DNA of 64,000 nucleotides, taken from the NCBI RefSeq assembly GCF_003762835.1, contig NZ_RJWA01000013.1, forward strand, positions 1 to 64,000, in the 5' to 3' direction. Made by a program: the position numbers and the translations under genes. The notes beneath the pieces are model-generated. The model made no database searches. It worked only from the letters and a program-made list of their open reading frames with translations, and was not told the DNA's origin. This document shows, piece by piece, positions 47,814 through 56,304 of the stretch. Every line of letters starts with the position of its first letter. The stretch's first letter is position 1. The DNA comes from Micromonospora sp. HM5-17. GTDB taxonomy: Bacteria > Actinomycetota > Actinomycetes > Mycobacteriales > Micromonosporaceae.

Positions 47814-49361
47814 CTATCCGGCGTAGGTTTCGAACTCGGCGACCCGCGGGGTGCCGGTCGCGCTGCCGATCCTGAAGGTGATCTTCCTGAGCGAGACCGG
47901 GGCGAAGGTGATGGTGCCCGCCCCGCTACCGGAGGTCAGGACCGCACCCGTGTCGTGGTTGATGACCTGCCACGAGCCGATGTTTCCTACCGCCCCGGCC
48001 GCCTCCCGGATGACGATCCGGGACACCGTGGTCGCGGAACCCCACTTGATCGAGATGTCCCCGGTCGAGCCGACCGGCGACCAGTAGGTGCTCAGGTCGC
48101 CGTCCCGGACGTTGCCATAGCTCGTTCCGCTGGCCTTGCTGGAGCCGTCGGCCCCGGCCCCGATGCTGAGGTTGGTTCCACCGGGCTGGGTCGGCCCCGG
48201 GGTGGGGGTCGTCGGCCCTGTCGTGGGCCGGGTCGGGGTCGCCGTCGGCGTCTGCGGCGCGCAGTTGCCGTCCGACACCCGCAGCCCGGTGTTGGCGCCG
48301 GCCGTCTGGCGGACGACCTCCGGCACGCAACCGGCCCCGTCGAGCCGGTAGGAGTACGGGATGCCGACGCTGGTGTTGGACCGCGGGTTGGGGCCGGCGG
48401 GGTTGTTCTCGCTGCCGGGGCTGGACCAGGTCACGTTGTCGAAGATGTTGCCGTTGACCTCCCAGTAGCCGGCCTCGTCGGTGTAGAAGGTGCCCAGGAC
48501 GTCCTTGGAGTTTCGGAAGTAGTTGTTCTCCACCTTGGCGCGGGCCCCGGCCCGGGAGTTGATTCCGGACTCGTGGAGGCTCACGTAGTGGTTGTTGTAG
48601 ATGTGGGCGATGCCGCCGCGCAGGAGAGGCGTACGGGAGTCGATGTTCTCGTACAGGTTGTGGTGGAACGTGATGTAGCCGTTCGAGAGGTCGCTCTCGC
48701 TGGACCCGACCAGCCCACCGCGACCCGAGTTTCGCAGGATGCTGTAGGACAGCGTCACGTACTGGGTGTTGTTCTTCAGGTCGAACAGGCCGTCGAACCC
48801 CTCCGACTCACCACCCGAGGCCTCCAGCGTGACGTGGTCGACCCAGACGTTCCGGACGTTGCTCTCCATGCCGATGGCGTCACCGCCGTTCGAGGTGGGC
48901 GAGCCCGACTTCTTGACGTTCCGGACGGTCACGTTCTGGATGATGATGTTGCTGGCGTCGCGGATGTGGATGCCCAACTGGTCGAAGACGGCCCCGCTGC
49001 CGACCCCGATGATCGTGACGTTGCTGATCTCCTTGAGTTCGATCTTGTCGGCGGCGGTGTTGCAGCTCGCGCCCGACACCTTGGTGGTGTTGCCGTGGTT
49101 GATGGTCCCCTCGACCTCGATGATGATCGGGGTACTGCTGCTGGGCCGGTTGCACAGGGCCGCGTGGATCGCGGTTCCCGTGGTGGCCCGCACCGTCTGC
49201 CCGCCCGCACCGCCGGTGGTCCCACCGTTGAGGGTCGCGTAGCCGGTGGCGCTACCGGACGCTGCGGACGCCCGGGACGTCGGCAGCACCGCACCGGCCG
49301 CGACCGCCACGGCCGCGGTAACCAGCGCCGCCGGGAGTCCCCACGCGATTGGTCGTCTCAT
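47814..49361 (-). CDS. Secreted pectate lyase (PL1-like) with C-terminal F5/8-type domain
   Basis: Cleaves polygalacturonate by beta-elimination outside the cell. The protein has 515 residues. The signal peptide (about 1-34) ends ASA-A; the right-handed beta-helix (about 40-345) has WVDHVTLEASGG (about 147), the RNSGRGGLVG and SRTPLLRGG region (about 205-250) and many GNTT/NNIIIQNV ladder motifs. A Thr/Pro linker (about 373-395) leads to a discoidin-like carbohydrate-binding domain (about 397-515, ADGSSKASGTSYGNVRDGDLSTYWSP). The ATG at 49361 is clear. A LacI-type operator and promoter lie 460 bases upstream. Confidence 0.92.
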   Translation of the reverse strand: MRRPIAWGLPAALVTAAVAVAAGAVLPTSRASAASGSATGYATLNGGTTGGAGGQTVRATTGTAIHAALCNRPSSSTPIIIEVEGTINHGNTTKVSGASCNTAADKIELKEISNVTIIGVGSGAVFDQLGIHIRDASNIIIQNVTVRNVKKSGSPTSNGGDAIGMESNVRNVWVDHVTLEASGGESEGFDGLFDLKNNTQYVTLSYSILRNSGRGGLVGSSESDLSNGYITFHHNLYENIDSRTPLLRGGIAHIYNNHYVSLHESGINSRAGARAKVENNYFRNSKDVLGTFYTDEAGYWEVNGNIFDNVTWSSPGSENNPAGPNPRSNTSVGIPYSYRLDGAGCVPEVVRQTAGANTGLRVSDGNCAPQTPTATPTRPTTGPTTPTPGPTQPGGTNLSIGAGADGSSKASGTSYGNVRDGDLSTYWSPVGSTGDISIKWGSATTVSRIVIREAAGAVGNIGSWQVINHDTGAVLTSGSGAGTITFAPVSLRKITFRIGSATGTPRVAEFETYAG

Positions 49362-49819
49362 CCTCGCCTCACCTTCGTCTGCGCATGTCGTCGCGGTTGT
49401 GGTCGTCCCGCGGTCCGGCGCGCCGCCGGCCTGTCCCGGCGGGACCGGTCGCCGCTCGGCTCGGGAGCGCCGGCCGGGCGGAATCGGGTCGGCGGGGGTG
49501 CCACCGCCCGTGCCCGTCCCACGTCGGCCGTACGGTCAGTGCACCGTGACCGCGTTCCGCCCCGCTCCACCGGCCGTGCTGCCGGGCGAGGCCCGACGAG
49601 GCCGGTGGGAGTGGCCGGACACCGGGGCGAGCGAAGCGACGAGAAGCCGCGACGCGGGAACGGCGGCGGGCCGCCCGACGGCTCGTCACGGCGGACACCC
49701 TTCGTTCCGCGGCGCCTCGACATCCCGGGTGTGAACGCCCGCCCACGCCGGATCGGGAGCGGTCCCGGGCGGGGTCGCCGCGGGCACCAGTGATGATCAC
49801 CTCCGCCGGACGACGGAGG

Positions 49820-49833
49820 GGAAAGCGCTTTCC
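49820..49833. promoter_or_regulatory. LacI-family operator for the pectate lyase
   Basis: GGAAAGCGCTTTCC is a perfect 14-base palindrome with central GCGC. It starts about seven bases after the -10 of the promoter at 49840-49869, so it covers the transcript start. Confidence 0.65.
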
Positions 49834-49839
49834 ACTGCG

Positions 49840-49869
49840 AGAATAGGAAGGCGCCTATGGATATGGCAA
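49840..49869 (-). promoter_or_regulatory. Promoter reading toward the pectate lyase
   Basis: Minus strand TTGCCA (49864-49869), an 18-base spacer and TATTCT (49840-49845). The -10 is near consensus and AT-rich for this genome. Confidence 0.55.
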
Positions 49870-49940
49870 GGATCCGGTCCGGATTGCGGTAGAACGCCCG
49901 GCCGTTCGCGGCCGGAGCGGTGACCGCCCCGGCCGCGAAC

Positions 49941-51251
49941 TCAGCAGGAGGAGGGTCGGTAGGCCGTACCCGACTTGGTGAGCGTGCCGCCGCCCTCGAG
50001 TTGCACGGTCACGCTCCAGGTCACCGACGCCTGGGTCAGCTCGGGGTTGTCCCCCAGGTCGGGCGGCAGTTCGCCGGAGAACGACGTACCCCCGCCGGAG
50101 AGCCGGTAGGTCCCGGTGCCGCCGACGTTCCGGTCGTAGCCGTGGGTTCCGGTCGCGGACCTGCCCCGTCCGTTGTGGACGGTCACGGCGACGTGGATCG
50201 TCCACCCGTGACCCGCGCGCCAGCCCGTGCAGTGGCTGCCGCTGGTCGAAACCGACAGGGAGGGCTTGGGCGACGCGGTGGTGCGCCGGGGTGCCGAGGC
50301 GGGCTTCGTGGTCCGCGGTGCCGACTGCGGCCGTCGCGGCGCGCCCGCGTCGCCGGGCGGATTCGGCTTGGTACGGCTCGGCGTCGTCCTTCCGGGCGTC
50401 GTCGGTGCCGCCGAGGGGGTGGCCGGCAGCGGCGCGACCGACGGCGCCGGCAGCGGGGCGAGCGACGGCGCCGGCACCATCGCCTGCACCGGCTGGTCGG
50501 GTCGCCCGGGGTCGTCCTCCACCATCCAGGGCACGGCGACCCCGACCGCGGCGATGAGAACCAGCACCGCCGCGACCGGCAACCAGCGGGACCGGATGCC
50601 GGGAGGCGACGACGTGGACGACGAGGCCGCCTCCGCGCCGGGGTGTGCGGGCGGCTTCGCGTCGGCGTCGTCCCGGGGACCGCGCACGACCCGGACGGGT
50701 CGGAGCGCGGACGAAAGCGAACGGAGCAGGGCGCGCCCACCGGCCGCGACGCCGGCGGCGGGGGCCGCGGACCCCGACGCCGAGGTGGAGGTGGACGTCG
50801 ACGCCGAGGCGGACGCCGGATCGGAGGCGGAGGTGGCCGCAGACGTTGGCGCCGAGGAGGGCGCCGGCGCCGCTCGCTCGCCGCCCGAGGCCGGGGAGGT
50901 CGTGACGGACGTCGCGGCCGGCGCGGTAACGGGATTCGTCTCCCCGGCCTTCCGGGTCGGTACCGCCGGGGACCCACCAGGCTTCGGCTCGACACCGACC
51001 TCGGCGGCTGGCGCCGGGGCACCGGCCGATGATCCGGGGGCAGCCGCAGCGCCGGTGTCCGGGGGCGTCTGCGCGTCGGCCGAGTCAGCAACGGCCGGGG
51101 CCGCGACGGTCCCGGTCTCGCCGTCGGCAGCGGCGTCGGGCGGGGTCGTCAGCTCCTCGGACGGGGCCAGCCGGGCGCCACATCCCGGGTTGAGACAGTA
51201 CGCGCTGCCGCTGTCGTCCTCGGTGCCGCACGCGCCACAGGTCATCGCCAC
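49941..51251 (-). CDS. Zinc-ribbon, single-pass membrane protein with Ala/Ser/Pro-rich regions
   Basis: The protein has 436 residues. A zinc ribbon (CGACGTEDDSGSAYCLNPGCG, Cys near 5, 8, 19, 24) is at the cytoplasmic N-terminus. A low-complexity Ala/Pro/Ser/Thr stretch (about 30-205) leads to one helix (WLPVAAVLVLIAAVGVAVPW, about 222-241). Outside lie a Pro/Thr/Arg linker (about 250-340) and a compact C-terminal domain (about 345-436, with two Cys, GWTIHVAVTVHNGRG and YRLSGGGTSFSGEL), which looks Ig-like. The function is unknown. The GTG at 51251 has GGGAG five bases upstream; a TACGAT -10 lies at 51289-51294. Confidence 0.8.
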   Translation of the reverse strand: MAMTCGACGTEDDSGSAYCLNPGCGARLAPSEELTTPPDAAADGETGTVAAPAVADSADAQTPPDTGAAAAPGSSAGAPAPAAEVGVEPKPGGSPAVPTRKAGETNPVTAPAATSVTTSPASGGERAAPAPSSAPTSAATSASDPASASASTSTSTSASGSAAPAAGVAAGGRALLRSLSSALRPVRVVRGPRDDADAKPPAHPGAEAASSSTSSPPGIRSRWLPVAAVLVLIAAVGVAVPWMVEDDPGRPDQPVQAMVPAPSLAPLPAPSVAPLPATPSAAPTTPGRTTPSRTKPNPPGDAGAPRRPQSAPRTTKPASAPRRTTASPKPSLSVSTSGSHCTGWRAGHGWTIHVAVTVHNGRGRSATGTHGYDRNVGGTGTYRLSGGGTSFSGELPPDLGDNPELTQASVTWSVTVQLEGGGTLTKSGTAYRPSSC

Positions 51252-51763
51252 GGCGTCTCCCTCTGGTCTGGACCGGCTCTATGTCGTGATCGTACTCACG
51301 TCCGACTCGCCGATCCCGTACGCCGGACGCAGACCTGTCGCACCCGACGCGGCCGTCGCCTCGCCATGGTCGGCGGGCGTCCGTCACGACGTATCAACGA
51401 GCCCTCTGCCGTGCTCATCGTGACATGGAGCACTGTGCAGCGCCTACCCCGCACCTCTCGACCGGCCGCTGGCTCGGCCCGACGCGGTCTGACACCCACC
51501 ACTTCGCCATGCCCTCCACCCGCTGTCGGGCGATCCGGTGCTACGCCCCCGGAATGACCCGCGGCGGGCGACAACACACACGAGACCGGACCCCGGGGTG
51601 CGGGCAGTGGCGGTCGCCACGACCGGGACGGACGCACGCCGGTTTCCCGGTGCCGGGCGCGCGCCGCACCACGGGTCCGAGACGGACCCCGCAGGACGGT
51701 GGCTCCACCCTGGTCTGAGGGGTCGGTTACCAGCGAGGACGCGGCAGGTCTCACACTGGGGCC
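51252..51763. other. Divergent intergenic region
   Basis: No gene is supported in these 512 bases; open frames are Arg/Pro-rich in all frames. Apart from a TACGAT box (minus strand) serving the zinc-ribbon gene and a CACACT box six bases before the TM2-like start, no structured element was recognised. Confidence 0.4.
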
Positions 51764-52267
51764 GTGACGAACCCCTCTCCACCGCGGTGGGACGGCGCCG
51801 ACGAGACGACGTACCGGGAGCTGCCGCCCACCCTTCCGCTGAACCTGCCGGCGCCGGTCTCGGCCGAGCCCGAGGTGGTCCGCACGTACCCGGCTGGTCC
51901 CTACCCGCCCGCCGGGCCGTACCCGCCCGCCGGCCCGTACCCGCCCGCCGGCCCGTACCCGGTGCCGGTCCCGGTCGGGGTCGACGTACCGCAGAAGTCC
52001 ACTGTCGCCGCGGTGCTGCTGGAACTGATCCTCGGGCTGTTCGGCATCTTCGGCGTCGGCAACCTCTACGCCGGCCGGATCGCCGCCGGGCTCACGCTGA
52101 TGCTGTCGTTCTGGGTCCTGTTCTGGATCAACCTGGCGCTGGTGTTCCTGGCCGTCGGCCTGGTGACGCTGCCCCTCACCTGGCTCGCCTACCTGGTCAC
52201 GGGACCACTGCTCGCCGCGACGGGCGTCGACCGGTACAACCGGCGGGCGCGCGCCGGGCTCTCCTGA
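51764..52267 (+). CDS. TM2-domain-like membrane protein with Pro/Tyr-rich N-terminus
   Basis: The protein has 167 residues. The N-terminal half is Pro-rich, with four tandem copies of a GPYPPA unit (about residues 45-68). The C-terminal half has two or three helices with a TM2-like core: KSTVAAVLLELILGLFGIFGVGNLYAGRIAAGLTLML (about 79-115). Such proteins occur with signalling or envelope systems in actinomycetes; no function is assigned. The GTG at 51764 lacks a clear ribosome-binding site and lies close after a CACACT box, so a leaderless message is possible. Confidence 0.85.
   Translation: MTNPSPPRWDGADETTYRELPPTLPLNLPAPVSAEPEVVRTYPAGPYPPAGPYPPAGPYPPAGPYPVPVPVGVDVPQKSTVAAVLLELILGLFGIFGVGNLYAGRIAAGLTLMLSFWVLFWINLALVFLAVGLVTLPLTWLAYLVTGPLLAATGVDRYNRRARAGLS
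51898..51964 (+). repeat. Tandem coding repeat
   Basis: About four near-identical 18-base units (GCCCGCCGG/GCCGTACCC type) encode the GPYPPA repeats of the TM2-like protein. Copy number is likely to vary between strains. Confidence 0.65.
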
Positions 52268-52739
52268 CCGCCCCGGTCCACGCCCGGGAGGCGGCGACCC
52301 GGCGCGGCGCAGGTGATGGTCCGGTACGGCCCGTGGTGGGTCGAGTCAGGCGGGGTCCGAGCAGGTCCCAACGGTTGCCGGCGATGTCACGGAAGACCAC
52401 GACCCGCCCGTAGGGCTCGGTCCGCGGCGCGCTCACGAACTCGACCCCGAACTCGCGCATCCGCCGGTACGCGGCGTCGAAGTCGTCCACCCGCAGGAAG
52501 AAGCCGACCCGGTCGGCGACCTGGCGACCGACGCTGGCCGCCTGCCGTTCGCCGTCAGCCCGGGCCAGCAGGATGCCGGTCTGGGCGCCGGGCGGCCGAA
52601 GGACGACCCATCGTTTCGGGCGGCCGTCGTTGGTCACCGAGGGCGAGTCCTCCACCAGCTCGAAGCCGAGCGCGCGGGTGAAGAACTCGATCGCCGGGTC
52701 GTACTCGTCGACGACGATGGTCACCAGCTCGATGCGCAC
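52197..52739 (-). CDS. VOC-family (glyoxalase-like) protein with frameshifted 3' end
   Basis: A single vicinal-oxygen-chelate domain fills about residues 1-128: MRIELVTIVVDEYDPAIEFF, GILLARADGERQ and GRVVVFRDIAGNRWDLLGP. The family normally ends here. Instead the frame continues for about 50 Arg/Pro/Ala-rich residues and overlaps the convergent TM2-like gene by 71 bases. Removing one base from the GGGG run at 52352-52355 would give ...LLGPA and a stop at 52346-52348, so a one-base insertion (or sequencing error) is likely. The GTG at 52739 matches the family N-terminus. The substrate is unknown. Confidence 0.8.
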   Translation of the reverse strand: MRIELVTIVVDEYDPAIEFFTRALGFELVEDSPSVTNDGRPKRWVVLRPPGAQTGILLARADGERQAASVGRQVADRVGFFLRVDDFDAAYRRMREFGVEFVSAPRTEPYGRVVVFRDIAGNRWDLLGPRLTRPTTGRTGPSPAPRRVAASRAWTGAVRRARRAPAGCTGRRPSRRAVVP

Positions 52740-52913
52740 CCCGGCAGGGTACGCCGACCCGGTCGTCTCTTTGCGGAGATGACGAGCCGGGACGCCGACC
52801 TCGACGATAGGGAACCGAGGGATACGCCGTCCCGGCCGCCACCTCGGTAGCGTCGCCGGGCCGTCCGGTGTCACACCCCGGGCGGCCCGAACGGCGGCAG
52901 GCTGCCGTCGGGG

Positions 52914-53759
52914 TCAGAGCCGGCAGGCGTGGATGTCGGTGACCAGGATGGCGCGGGCTCCGACGTCGTACAGCTCGTCCATGATCCGGTGTACGTCGCG
53001 CCGCAGCACCATCGCCTGCACCGCGACCCAGCCCTCCCGGTGCAGCGGGGAGATGGTCGGCGACTCGATGCCCGGGGTCAGCGCGGTCGCCTTCTCCAGC
53101 AGGTCCGCCCGTACGTCGTAGGCGAGCATCACGTAACGGCGGGCGACCAGCACTCCCTGTAGGCGCCGCACGAGCTGGTCGACCTGGACGTTGCCCGGCG
53201 CGCCGGTACGCCGGATCAGCAGCGCGGACGAGCACAGGATCGGTTCGCCGACGATCGCCAGGCCGGCCTGCCGCAGCGTGGCCCCGGTGGAGACGACGTC
53301 GGCGACCACGTCGGCGACGCCGAGGCGTACCGCGTTCTCGACCGCGCCGTCGAGCCGGATCACGGTCGCGGAGATCCCGTGTTCGGCCAGGTACCGCTCG
53401 ACGACGCCCGGGTACGCGGTGGCGATCCGCCGTCCGGCGATCTCGTCCACCGTCGCCACCGTGTCGGGCCGGGCGGCGAACCGGAACGTCGCCGCCCCGA
53501 AGTCGAGGTCGAGGACCTCCTCGGCCGGGCTGCCCGAGTCGACCAGCAGGTCCCGGCCGGTGATGCCGAGATCAAGGTCACCGGAGCCGACGTAGGTGGC
53601 GATGTCCCGGGGACGGAGGTAGAAGAACTCGACGTCGTTGGCCTCGTCTCGGCAGAGCAGATCACGGTCGTCGCCGCGCTGGCGGTAGCCCGCCTCGCGC
53701 AGCATCTGGGCGGCCGGCCCGGAGAGGGTGCCCTTGTTGGGAATGGCGATACGCAGCAT
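52914..53759 (-). CDS. hisG: ATP phosphoribosyltransferase, long form
   Basis: First step of histidine synthesis, joining ATP and PRPP, and feedback-inhibited by histidine. The 281 residues match the long form with its own C-terminal regulatory domain (about 210-281), so no HisZ is needed. Catalytic-domain motifs: IPNKGTLSGPA, YVGSGDLDLGITGRDLL and the PRPP loop VADVVADVVSTGATLR (about 148-163). It lies 107 bases after hisE on the same strand. Confidence 0.96.
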   Translation of the reverse strand: MLRIAIPNKGTLSGPAAQMLREAGYRQRGDDRDLLCRDEANDVEFFYLRPRDIATYVGSGDLDLGITGRDLLVDSGSPAEEVLDLDFGAATFRFAARPDTVATVDEIAGRRIATAYPGVVERYLAEHGISATVIRLDGAVENAVRLGVADVVADVVSTGATLRQAGLAIVGEPILCSSALLIRRTGAPGNVQVDQLVRRLQGVLVARRYVMLAYDVRADLLEKATALTPGIESPTISPLHREGWVAVQAMVLRRDVHRIMDELYDVGARAILVTDIHACRL

Positions 53760-53866
53760 GCTGAGTGCTCCTCGCGGTCAGTGGCAGGACTGTCGGCCAA
53801 ACGGTTTCGGCCACGGTCGGCGAATCAACCTGACGCCCGCGTCGCGGACGGGACACGGCGGGGCAC

Positions 53867-54130
53867 TCACAGATGTCGGTAGACGTCCTTGAGCTCCAGG
53901 CCGGTGGCGAGCATCAGCACCTGCGCCTGGTAGAGCAGCTGGGAGATCTCCTCGGCGGCCCGTTCCGGCCCCTCGTGCTCGGCGGCCATCCACGCCTCGG
54001 CCGCCTCCTCGACGACCTTCTTGCCGATCGCGTGCACGCCACGCTCCAGCGCGGCCACCGTCGCCGAACCGGGGGTACCGGCCGCGGCCTTGGCCTGAAG
54101 CTCGGCGAACAGCTCCTCGAACGTCTTCAC
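53867..54130 (-). CDS. hisE: Phosphoribosyl-ATP pyrophosphatase
   Basis: Second step of histidine synthesis. The 87 residues form the MazG-like helical fold: [32 protein letters not shown] (conserved Glu residues for Mg) and the [17 protein letters not shown] block. The GTG at 54130 has no Shine-Dalgarno; GACAAT (54139-54144) lies eight bases upstream, consistent with a leaderless message. HisI is not present in the window. It precedes hisG, a common actinomycete pairing. Confidence 0.94.
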   Translation of the reverse strand: MKTFEELFAELQAKAAAGTPGSATVAALERGVHAIGKKVVEEAAEAWMAAEHEGPERAAEEISQLLYQAQVLMLATGLELKDVYRHL

Positions 54131-54237
54131 GACATCGGATTGTCGCAAGCCACCGGCCCGGTCCCGGGCGCCGGGTCCGGACGCCGCCCACCAGGTGGAC
54201 CGCGGGCCAACTCGGCGCCGTCCGTACGTCGCGGGGA

Positions 54238-55512
54238 TCACCGCACCGTCACGAGGTGGTCGTCGAGGTGCCGCTCGCCGCCGTCGGCCGGCGAGATCGC
54301 GTACGCCGTCAGCGTGTACCGCCCGGGCGGCAGGGTGACGGTCAGCCGTCGCTCCCCCTGGGCCGGCCCGGCGACCGACAGCGTGACCACCTGGTCCCGC
54401 ACCGTACGGCCGCCCTGCGCGATCCGGAGCCGGGCGGTCGCCTCGGGCAGGATCCCCGCCACGTGGACCTCGAAGGTGCCCGACACGGTATCCCCGTGCT
54501 GCGGCGAGACGAGCCAGACCGGGGCGAGCACCTCCGCCGCCGGCGCCCGGCGGAGCACTCCGGAGACCTCCACCCGGTCCCAGAGCCGGTCGGCCGGGGC
54601 ACCGTCGAGCCGGAGTCGGACCCCGGAGACGCCGGGGACGGCGGTGACGGTCCAGACCAGCTGCTGAACGGCGAGCCGTGCCCCGACCTCGTCGACGTCG
54701 TGGCGGGTCACCCCGCCGAGGTCGATGGTGGCGATGCCCCGGCTGACGCTCACCCCGCGCAGCTCGGTCCCGACCGGCCAGGAGCTGCGGTAGTCGGGAT
54801 CCATCCCCGTCGGGCCGTCGAGCATGTTCCGTACCGCCGCGGTGATCCGGTCCGCGGCGGACCCGTCATGCAGCCAGAGCCGATGGAACTCGCGGTAGAG
54901 CCGGGGTCGTCCAACCGGGCCGCCGAGGTAGTAGACGGCGAGGTCGGCCCGGCGGTCCGGGGCACCGGTGCCGCCGGGCCGGGTGGGGGCCACGACCGAG
55001 GGTGCCGGAGCGGGCACCACCCGCGGCCCGGCGGAGTCGGACGGGCTCACCGCCGGCGAGGGCAGCGCGTCGGCGGCGGGCGGACCCACCTCGGACGGCG
55101 CGGGCGGGCCACCGGCTACCCCGACCGCCACGGCGGCCACGGTCAGCACGGCGACCGTCACCAGGCCGGCGGCCGCCGGCGACCAGCCGCACCAGCGCCC
55201 GGCCAGCGGCACACGCCGGCGCCTGGTGGCTCTCGTGCCACCGCGGATGCGACGCCGGATCTCCGGCAGTGCGTCCGGCCGGGGTTCGATCCGCTCGGCG
55301 TACGCCGCGAGCACCCGCCGCAGCACGTCCTCGTCCGTCGGCGGTGGTGTCTCCCCGCCCGGCCGCCGACCGCCGGCGTGCCCTCCCCCGACCGCGCCGG
55401 CCGGAGCGCCGGCCGTCGGGTCGCCGCCCCGCGGAGCGTTCACCGTGCGATCACCGCCCCTCGGAGGGTTCATCGTGGCGTCGCCGACCGGCGGGTTCCA
55501 CTCGTCGCTCAT
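54238..55512 (-). CDS. GerMN/Gmad2-domain membrane protein, probable partner of the ECF sigma factor
   Basis: The protein has 424 residues. The cytoplasmic N-terminus has a PRGGD repeat (about 14-32), then a short helical region (about 62-95, [32 protein letters not shown]) and one membrane helix (about 116-138). Outside are a Pro/Ser linker, a GerMN domain (about 190-300, LAVYYLGG... and [15 protein letters not shown]) and a Gmad2 Ig-like domain (about 320-424, [20 protein letters not shown], with [17 protein letters not shown]). The start overlaps the sigma-factor stop (ATGA). It may act as an anti-sigma or sensor protein; this is inferred from position and topology. Confidence 0.82.
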   Translation of the reverse strand: MSDEWNPPVGDATMNPPRGGDRTVNAPRGGDPTAGAPAGAVGGGHAGGRRPGGETPPPTDEDVLRRVLAAYAERIEPRPDALPEIRRRIRGGTRATRRRRVPLAGRWCGWSPAAAGLVTVAVLTVAAVAVGVAGGPPAPSEVGPPAADALPSPAVSPSDSAGPRVVPAPAPSVVAPTRPGGTGAPDRRADLAVYYLGGPVGRPRLYREFHRLWLHDGSAADRITAAVRNMLDGPTGMDPDYRSSWPVGTELRGVSVSRGIATIDLGGVTRHDVDEVGARLAVQQLVWTVTAVPGVSGVRLRLDGAPADRLWDRVEVSGVLRRAPAAEVLAPVWLVSPQHGDTVSGTFEVHVAGILPEATARLRIAQGGRTVRDQVVTLSVAGPAQGERRLTVTLPPGRYTLTAYAISPADGGERHLDDHLVTVR

Positions 55513-56030
55513 CGCTGCGCCTCCAGGCTCTGCTTCAGCGCGGCCAGGCCGCGGAAGGTATGGCTCTTGACCGCGCCCCGGCTGACCCCCATCAGCGCGG
55601 CGGTCTCGGCCTCGGAGAGCTCCGCGTAGTACCGCAGCACGACCGCCTCCCGTTGCCGGGTCGGCAGCGCCCGCAGCGCGGTGATCACCGCGTCCTGCCG
55701 GAGCAGGTCGAGCGCGCCGATCTCCGCGCTCGGTACGTCGGCTCGCGGCCGGGCCGTCGCGAGATGCGCCTCGACCACCCGGCGGTGCCGCAACGCCGAC
55801 CGGCACCGGTTGACCACGCTGGTCCGCAGGTAGCAGAGCGCCTTGTCGGCGTCGCGCAGCCGCGCCCAGCGGCCGTGCAGGGCGACGTAGCCGTCCTGCA
55901 CGATCTCCTCGGCGGCGCCCTGGTCGTGCAGCAGCAGCGTGGCGAGCCGCACCAGCGGTCGGTAGTGGGCGACGAAGAGGTGGGTGACCGCCTCGTCCGC
56001 CGCCCACTCCCGCGGTTCCGGATACGTCAT
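55509..56030 (-). CDS. ECF RNA polymerase sigma factor (SigE-like, short form)
   Basis: The protein has 173 residues. Region 2 is at about 15-85 (HLFVAHYRPLVRLATLLLHDQGAAEEIVQDGYVALHGRW) and region 4 at about 115-165 (LRALPTRQREAVVLRYYAELSEAETAALMGVSRGAVKSHTFRGLAAL). It redirects RNA polymerase to a small regulon, probably in response to an envelope signal. The ATG at 56030 follows GGGAGG by three to five bases. It is co-translated with the GerMN/Gmad2 gene. The frame runs to 56258, but that part is Arg-rich and not sigma-like. Confidence 0.93.
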   Translation of the reverse strand: MTYPEPREWAADEAVTHLFVAHYRPLVRLATLLLHDQGAAEEIVQDGYVALHGRWARLRDADKALCYLRTSVVNRCRSALRHRRVVEAHLATARPRADVPSAEIGALDLLRQDAVITALRALPTRQREAVVLRYYAELSEAETAALMGVSRGAVKSHTFRGLAALKQSLEAQR

Positions 56031-56291
56031 GGTCCTCCCGCCGGGCGGGTCGGAGACCAGGTGCGTCGTCACGCAGTGGTGACGCGCCACCCCCGGCTCC
56101 GGTTTACCGGCCGCCGCCTCCGATCCGCGTACCGGTCGGCGTCCGTCGTCTCCGGTGTACCGCCGTCGACGGTCGGACACCACTCGACCGGCTGATACCC
56201 GACCAATCCCCACCGTCCCGACGGATCGCCGCAGGCCGACGAAAATCCCTATCCACACGACGGAAATCTATGGCCGACGTCGACGGGTGCC

Positions 56292-56297
56292 TATGCT
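56292..56297 (+). promoter_or_regulatory. -10 box for a leaderless mRNA
   Basis: TATGCT at 56292-56297 ends seven bases before the ATG at 56305, the spacing expected when transcription begins at the start codon. The -35 is not recognisable. Confidence 0.4.
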
Positions 56298-56304
56298 GTC
56301 GACC

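Larger units (their letters stand above)
49362..49940. other. Long region upstream of the pectate lyase
   Basis: No gene is supported in these 579 bases; open frames are Arg-rich shadows. The far end holds a promoter and LacI-type operator (49820-49869) reading toward the pectate lyase, with a CCTCCG/CGGAGG hairpin at about 49800-49819. The intervening 440 bases would be an untranslated leader unless a nearer promoter exists. Confidence 0.5.

Noticed and set aside
49369-49800. A 143-codon frame that could fill the long pectate lyase leader
   Set aside because: Although a GGAGG overlaps its GTG, the product is almost entirely Arg/Pro/Ala/Gly and resembles random GC-rich translation.
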